Shown here piece by piece: positions 60,867 through 64,000 of a DNA stretch of 64,000 nucleotides; position 1 is the stretch's first letter; each line of letters begins with the position of its first letter. Source of the stretch: Agapanthus africanus (lineage: Eukaryota; Streptophyta; Magnoliopsida; Asparagales; Amaryllidaceae); NCBI GenBank assembly GCA_030015575.1, contig JASDDO010000016.1:69499396-69563395 (forward strand), read 5' to 3'. Both the position numbers and the translations under genes were made by a program. Under the pieces are notes generated by a model that searched no databases, had not been told where the DNA came from, and worked only from the letters and a program-made list of their open reading frames with translations.

Positions 60867-61063
60867 CTGCGTTTGTTGATGGTGTCAAGGCGCAGTGAAC
60901 GGTAGCCAAGTGTTGCTTATTTGCTGGATACAATGTGATTGGTTAGGACATTTGTGTAACCTTGTTGACTGTGTCAAGGGTTATGCAGGTGGGTTTAATG
61001 CAATCAAGATAACGACGGCATGAACTGGACTAGGACTCTTTGATTTGTTGACCGTGTCAAGAT
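60867..61063 (+). other. Three apex-sharing hairpins, Copia-D leader
   Basis: Hairpins at 60867-60895 (CTGCG / CGCAG), 60954-60986 (GTAACCTTG / CAAGGGTTATG) and 61042-61063 (GATTTG / CAAGATC). Each keeps one bulged purine after CAAG. The apex is GTGTC-like and not the GGCCTTTGT of Copia-B and -C. Confidence 0.66.
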
Positions 61064-61200
61064 CACCTGGGTCCTAGGGGCAAAAACCACATCGGGAGTT
61101 TCAAAAGTACTGAAACTTGCAGATTTAGCATACCTTCTGGAGTGTGGTGACTGGAGTGGATTCCATCTAGGTTATCACACAATGACAGTTGGATCCCGAT

Positions 61201-61472
61201 CCCACTGATGAGTTGAATTACTCTTGGGAGATTATTTCACTTAACGATCAATGCTATAAACCTAGTAGGTGTCTAGAAAGGTGTTAGCGGGGCTACGCCC
61301 CAAGGGAAAAGTGGTTCTTGAATTAAGGAACTTCGCGAAAGCGTTGGAAAACCTCCCTCGAAGTAACGACACTAGCCTGGCTGAAAGGTTAAGCAAGTAT
61401 TGTGACGTGAATTAAATCCTGACTAGTTCTTCTTTTAAAAAGGTTTTAAGAAGAATTTGAGGAAACAGTGGG
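61201..61472 (+). other. Leader domain II RNA fold, Copia-D
   Basis: CCCACTG (61201-61207) with CAGTGGG (61466-61472). Inside: GGTGTT (61280-61285) with GACACT (61368-61373) and a GGGGC-TAC-GCCCC hairpin (61289-61301). The GGTT / AACC helix and GAAA-capped hairpin are shorter than in Copia-C. Confidence 0.6.
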
Positions 61473-61511
61473 ACACATCCTGGTTAGATAAATTAATAAA
61501 CCAATCTAATC

Positions 61512-64000
61512 TTGCAAGAGCATACGCTGAGTGTTTCTTTTCTCTCTCTCCAGGCAGCAACCTTTTCACGCCCTAATCAAGATAATAAAATGTATCGCTT
61601 GACCGATCCGAATTCTTATTCGGGGCTGAGGAATGTTGGTTCAGCTCTAACTTGTGACAACAGTCATGAGTATGAGAATGGGAAAGGGGATTGTATGGAT
61701 TTCCAGGATACCCAGTTGAAGAAGAAGCATGGTTTTGCATCTACTTCAGGTGTTCTTGTAATTGAGAACTGTTTTACGGTCAGCCCTACCTCCTGGGTAC
61801 TTGATACCGGATCAGGATCTCATATCTGTAATTTATTACAGGGACTGAGAAAAAGTAGGAAAGTTGCACCGGGTGATATGTCGCTCAGAGTAGCGAACGG
61901 AGCACAAGTTAATGCGGCAGCCATCGGTGAATATCACATAGTATTGCCAAATGGCAAGACTATGATTTTGAACGATTGCTACTATGTATCCTCCATGGTT
62001 TGCAACATCATATCAGTTTCTTTACTCGATAAAGATGGATATAACTTTGTTCTTGACAAGAATATCATGAACATTTACCTTCATAAGGTACTGGTTGCAG
62101 AGGGTACACTGTGTAATGGTATCTACGTTCTAAATCAGAATACAGTTCTCAATATACAAAACACACGCAAGAGGAAGAATTCAGATACGAATGAATCCTA
62201 CTTGTGGCATTGTAGACTTGGTCATATCGGAGAGAAAAGACTGAGTAAGTTGCATAAATATGGACTCTTGAATGCGTTCGAGTTTTCATCTTATGAAACT
62301 TGTCAGTCCTGTCTCAAAGGGAAGATGACCAAATCTCCGTTCACCGGACATGGAGAAAGAGCAGCAGAGCTTTTGGGACTCGTACATAGTGATGTATGCG
62401 GTCCAATGTCTATACATGCAAGGGGTGGGTTCTCGTACTTCATCACATTCACTGACGATCTCTCTAGGTTGGATATGTGTATCTGATGAAACACAAATCT
62501 GAAGCTTTTGAGAAATTCAGGGAATTTAGAAACGAAGTAGAGAACCAGACAGGCAAAAGTATCAAGATCCTCCGGTCTGACAGGGGAGGGGAGTACTTAA
62601 GCACGGAATTCCTAGGTTACTTAAAAGAGAATGGTATTCTCTCTCAGCTTACTCCTCTTTATACACCACAGCACAACGGTGTTTCGGAGCGGAGGAATCG
62701 AACCCTATTGGATATGGTTCGCTCCATGATGAGTAGTGCTGAGTTACCTCTTTCATTCTGGGGATATGCACTTCAAACTGCAGGACATCTATTGAATCAA
62801 GTTCCATCCAAATCCGTGCCTAAGACTCCGTATGAAATATGGAGTGGTAAGAGTTTGTATCTTAAACGTATTAAGACTTGGGGTTGCCCAGCTTATGTCA
62901 AAAAGCAGAACCCAGACAAACTTGAGGCACGGGCCGTTTTGTGTAAGTTTGTGGGATACCCAAAAGATTCAAGTGGGTATCAGTTCTACCATGCAGAGGA
63001 ACAGAAGATAATTGTTTCAAGAAATGCCACATTTTTAGAAAAAGAATTTCTTGTTAAAAACCTTAGTGCCAGCACGGTAGAACTGGATGAAATTCCAGAA
63101 ACACAAGCTTTAACAAAAGACTTGGTGGAACCGCTAGATTCAGTTACAACCGACGAACCTCAGCCACTCCGCAGATCTGGTAGGATTTCTCATCCGTCCG
63201 AGAGATACTACGGTTTTCTCGTAGACGGGGATCAAGAGGATTGCATCTTGGAAGAAGATGACCCTACCAGTTTCAGGCAGGCCATTATCAGTAGGGACTC
63301 TGATAAGTGGCAGGAAGCAATGCAATCCAAAATGGAGTCCATGTACGCCAATAAAGTGTGGACCTTGGATATTGCTCCACCTGGGGTAAAACCCGTTGGA
63401 TGCAAATGGATCTACAAAAGGAAACTTGGTGTAGATGGGCAGGTGGAAACCTATAAAGCTAGACTCGTTACAAAAGATTTTCGTCAAAGACCTGGTTTGG
63501 ACTATGATGAAACTTTTTCTCCGGTGGCTATGCTCAAATCCATTCGGATCCTACTTGCCATTGCTGCCTTCCATGACTATGAAATCTGGCAGATGGATGT
63601 TAAAACGGCTTTCCTAAACGGTTGTTTGGAAGAGTGCGTTTACATGGATCAACCAGAAGGTTTCGTAGACAGTGGGAGCAGCGGAAAGGTGTGCAAGTTG
63701 CTTAAATCCATTTATGGATTAAAGCAGGCATCGCGTAGCTGGAACATCTGTTTTGATGAGGTAATCAAGGAATTTGATTTCATCAAGAACGAAGATGAAC
63801 CCTGTGTCTATAAGAAGATTGTAGGACGAACTATCGTATTTCAAGTCTTGTACGTGGACGACATTCTTTTGATAGGAAATGATATTCCTATGCTACAATC
63901 GGTCAAGCTATTTTTGTCACGAAGGTTCTCCATGAAGGGCCAGGGTGATGCCTCGTACATTCTGGGGATCAAGATCTATAGAGATAGATCCAAGAGACTA
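61512..64000 (+). pseudogene. pol: Copia-type pol region of Copia-D (partial at window end)
   Basis: Protease DTGSGSH at about 61805, pre-integrase segment with CQSCLKGKM (about 62210-62330), integrase core (about 62370-62700), reverse transcriptase from about 63390 with YVDD at about 63851. The window ends inside the reverse transcriptase, so RNase H is out of view. It is clearly diverged from Copia-C pol but shares all motifs and the preceding leader. About one break is present in the visible part. No gag-like segment lies upstream. Confidence 0.92.

Larger units (their letters stand above)
59288..61511 (+). other. Long structured leader of Copia-D
   Basis: 2.2 kb with the same order of folded parts as Copia-C but without the shared LARD block. 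No gag-like frame. It ends in a pyrimidine tract plus CAG at about 61535-61555, overlapping the first in-frame codons of pol. Confidence 0.7.
56201..64000 (+). mobile_element. Copia-D, partial Copia retrotransposon
   Basis: LTR 56201-59287, primer-binding site, leader 59288-61511, pol from 61512 to the window end. It is inserted in the LARD-3 LTR. The right LTR is outside, so neither age nor target duplication can be read. Its LTR is closest to Copia-A in type. Pol has about one break in the visible part. Confidence 0.9.

Overview
This window looks like intergenic plant nuclear DNA made almost entirely of nested LTR retrotransposons. Three signs point to a plant. Copia-type pol regions are present. 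Every primer-binding site visible matches the plant initiator tRNA-Met type (TGGTATCAGAGC or a close variant). The very long, almost gene-free LTRs resemble plant LARD elements. I see no convincing host protein gene, tRNA, rRNA or CRISPR array. The species cannot be named from the sequence.

Layout, left to right. Copia-A (1-3252, minus, runs off the left edge) sits in LARD-1, a minus-strand large retrotransposon derivative. LARD-1 survives as three LTR pieces (4771-5608, 15948-19347, 30272-30863) plus part of its internal domain (3253-4770). Copia-B (5609-15947, minus, target duplication CATAT) and LARD-2 (19348-30271, plus, two ~4.1 kb LTRs around a 2.7 kb non-coding core) are both inserted in the LARD-1 LTR. 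LARD-1 abuts a piece of an older Copia LTR (30864-31599). About 1.36 kb of unassigned AT-rich DNA follows (31600-32962). Another old Copia LTR (32963-33603 plus 43834-44474) is split by Copia-C (33604-43828, plus, target duplication TTTCC), the best preserved element here. Next come a LARD LTR piece (44475-44911) and LARD-3 (44912-56200, minus). LARD-3 carries a solo Copia LTR (45291-47479, target duplication CAACG) and is cut at its right side by Copia-D (56201 to the end, plus).

The coding content is retroelement pol: protease, integrase, reverse transcriptase and RNase H in Copia-B, -C and -D, each with broken reading frames. No gag-like frame is visible in any of the three. Each has instead a 2.2-2.7 kb leader between the primer-binding site and pol. 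Comparing the leaders by eye shows several hairpin systems whose paired bases change together between copies. They are a GC-rich palindrome about 200 nt after the primer-binding site, a ~300-nt domain closed by a long-range helix, a duplicated two-hairpin unit, a trio of hairpins with a shared apex, and a ~260-nt multi-helix domain just before pol. The LARD LTRs have their own conserved hairpins and splice-like signals. A ~130-nt block is shared between Copia leaders and the internal domain of the otherwise unrelated LARD elements. This structured-leader system, and its overlap with a non-autonomous partner, is the best candidate here for something undescribed. All similarity and age statements are by eye; no alignment or folding program was run.
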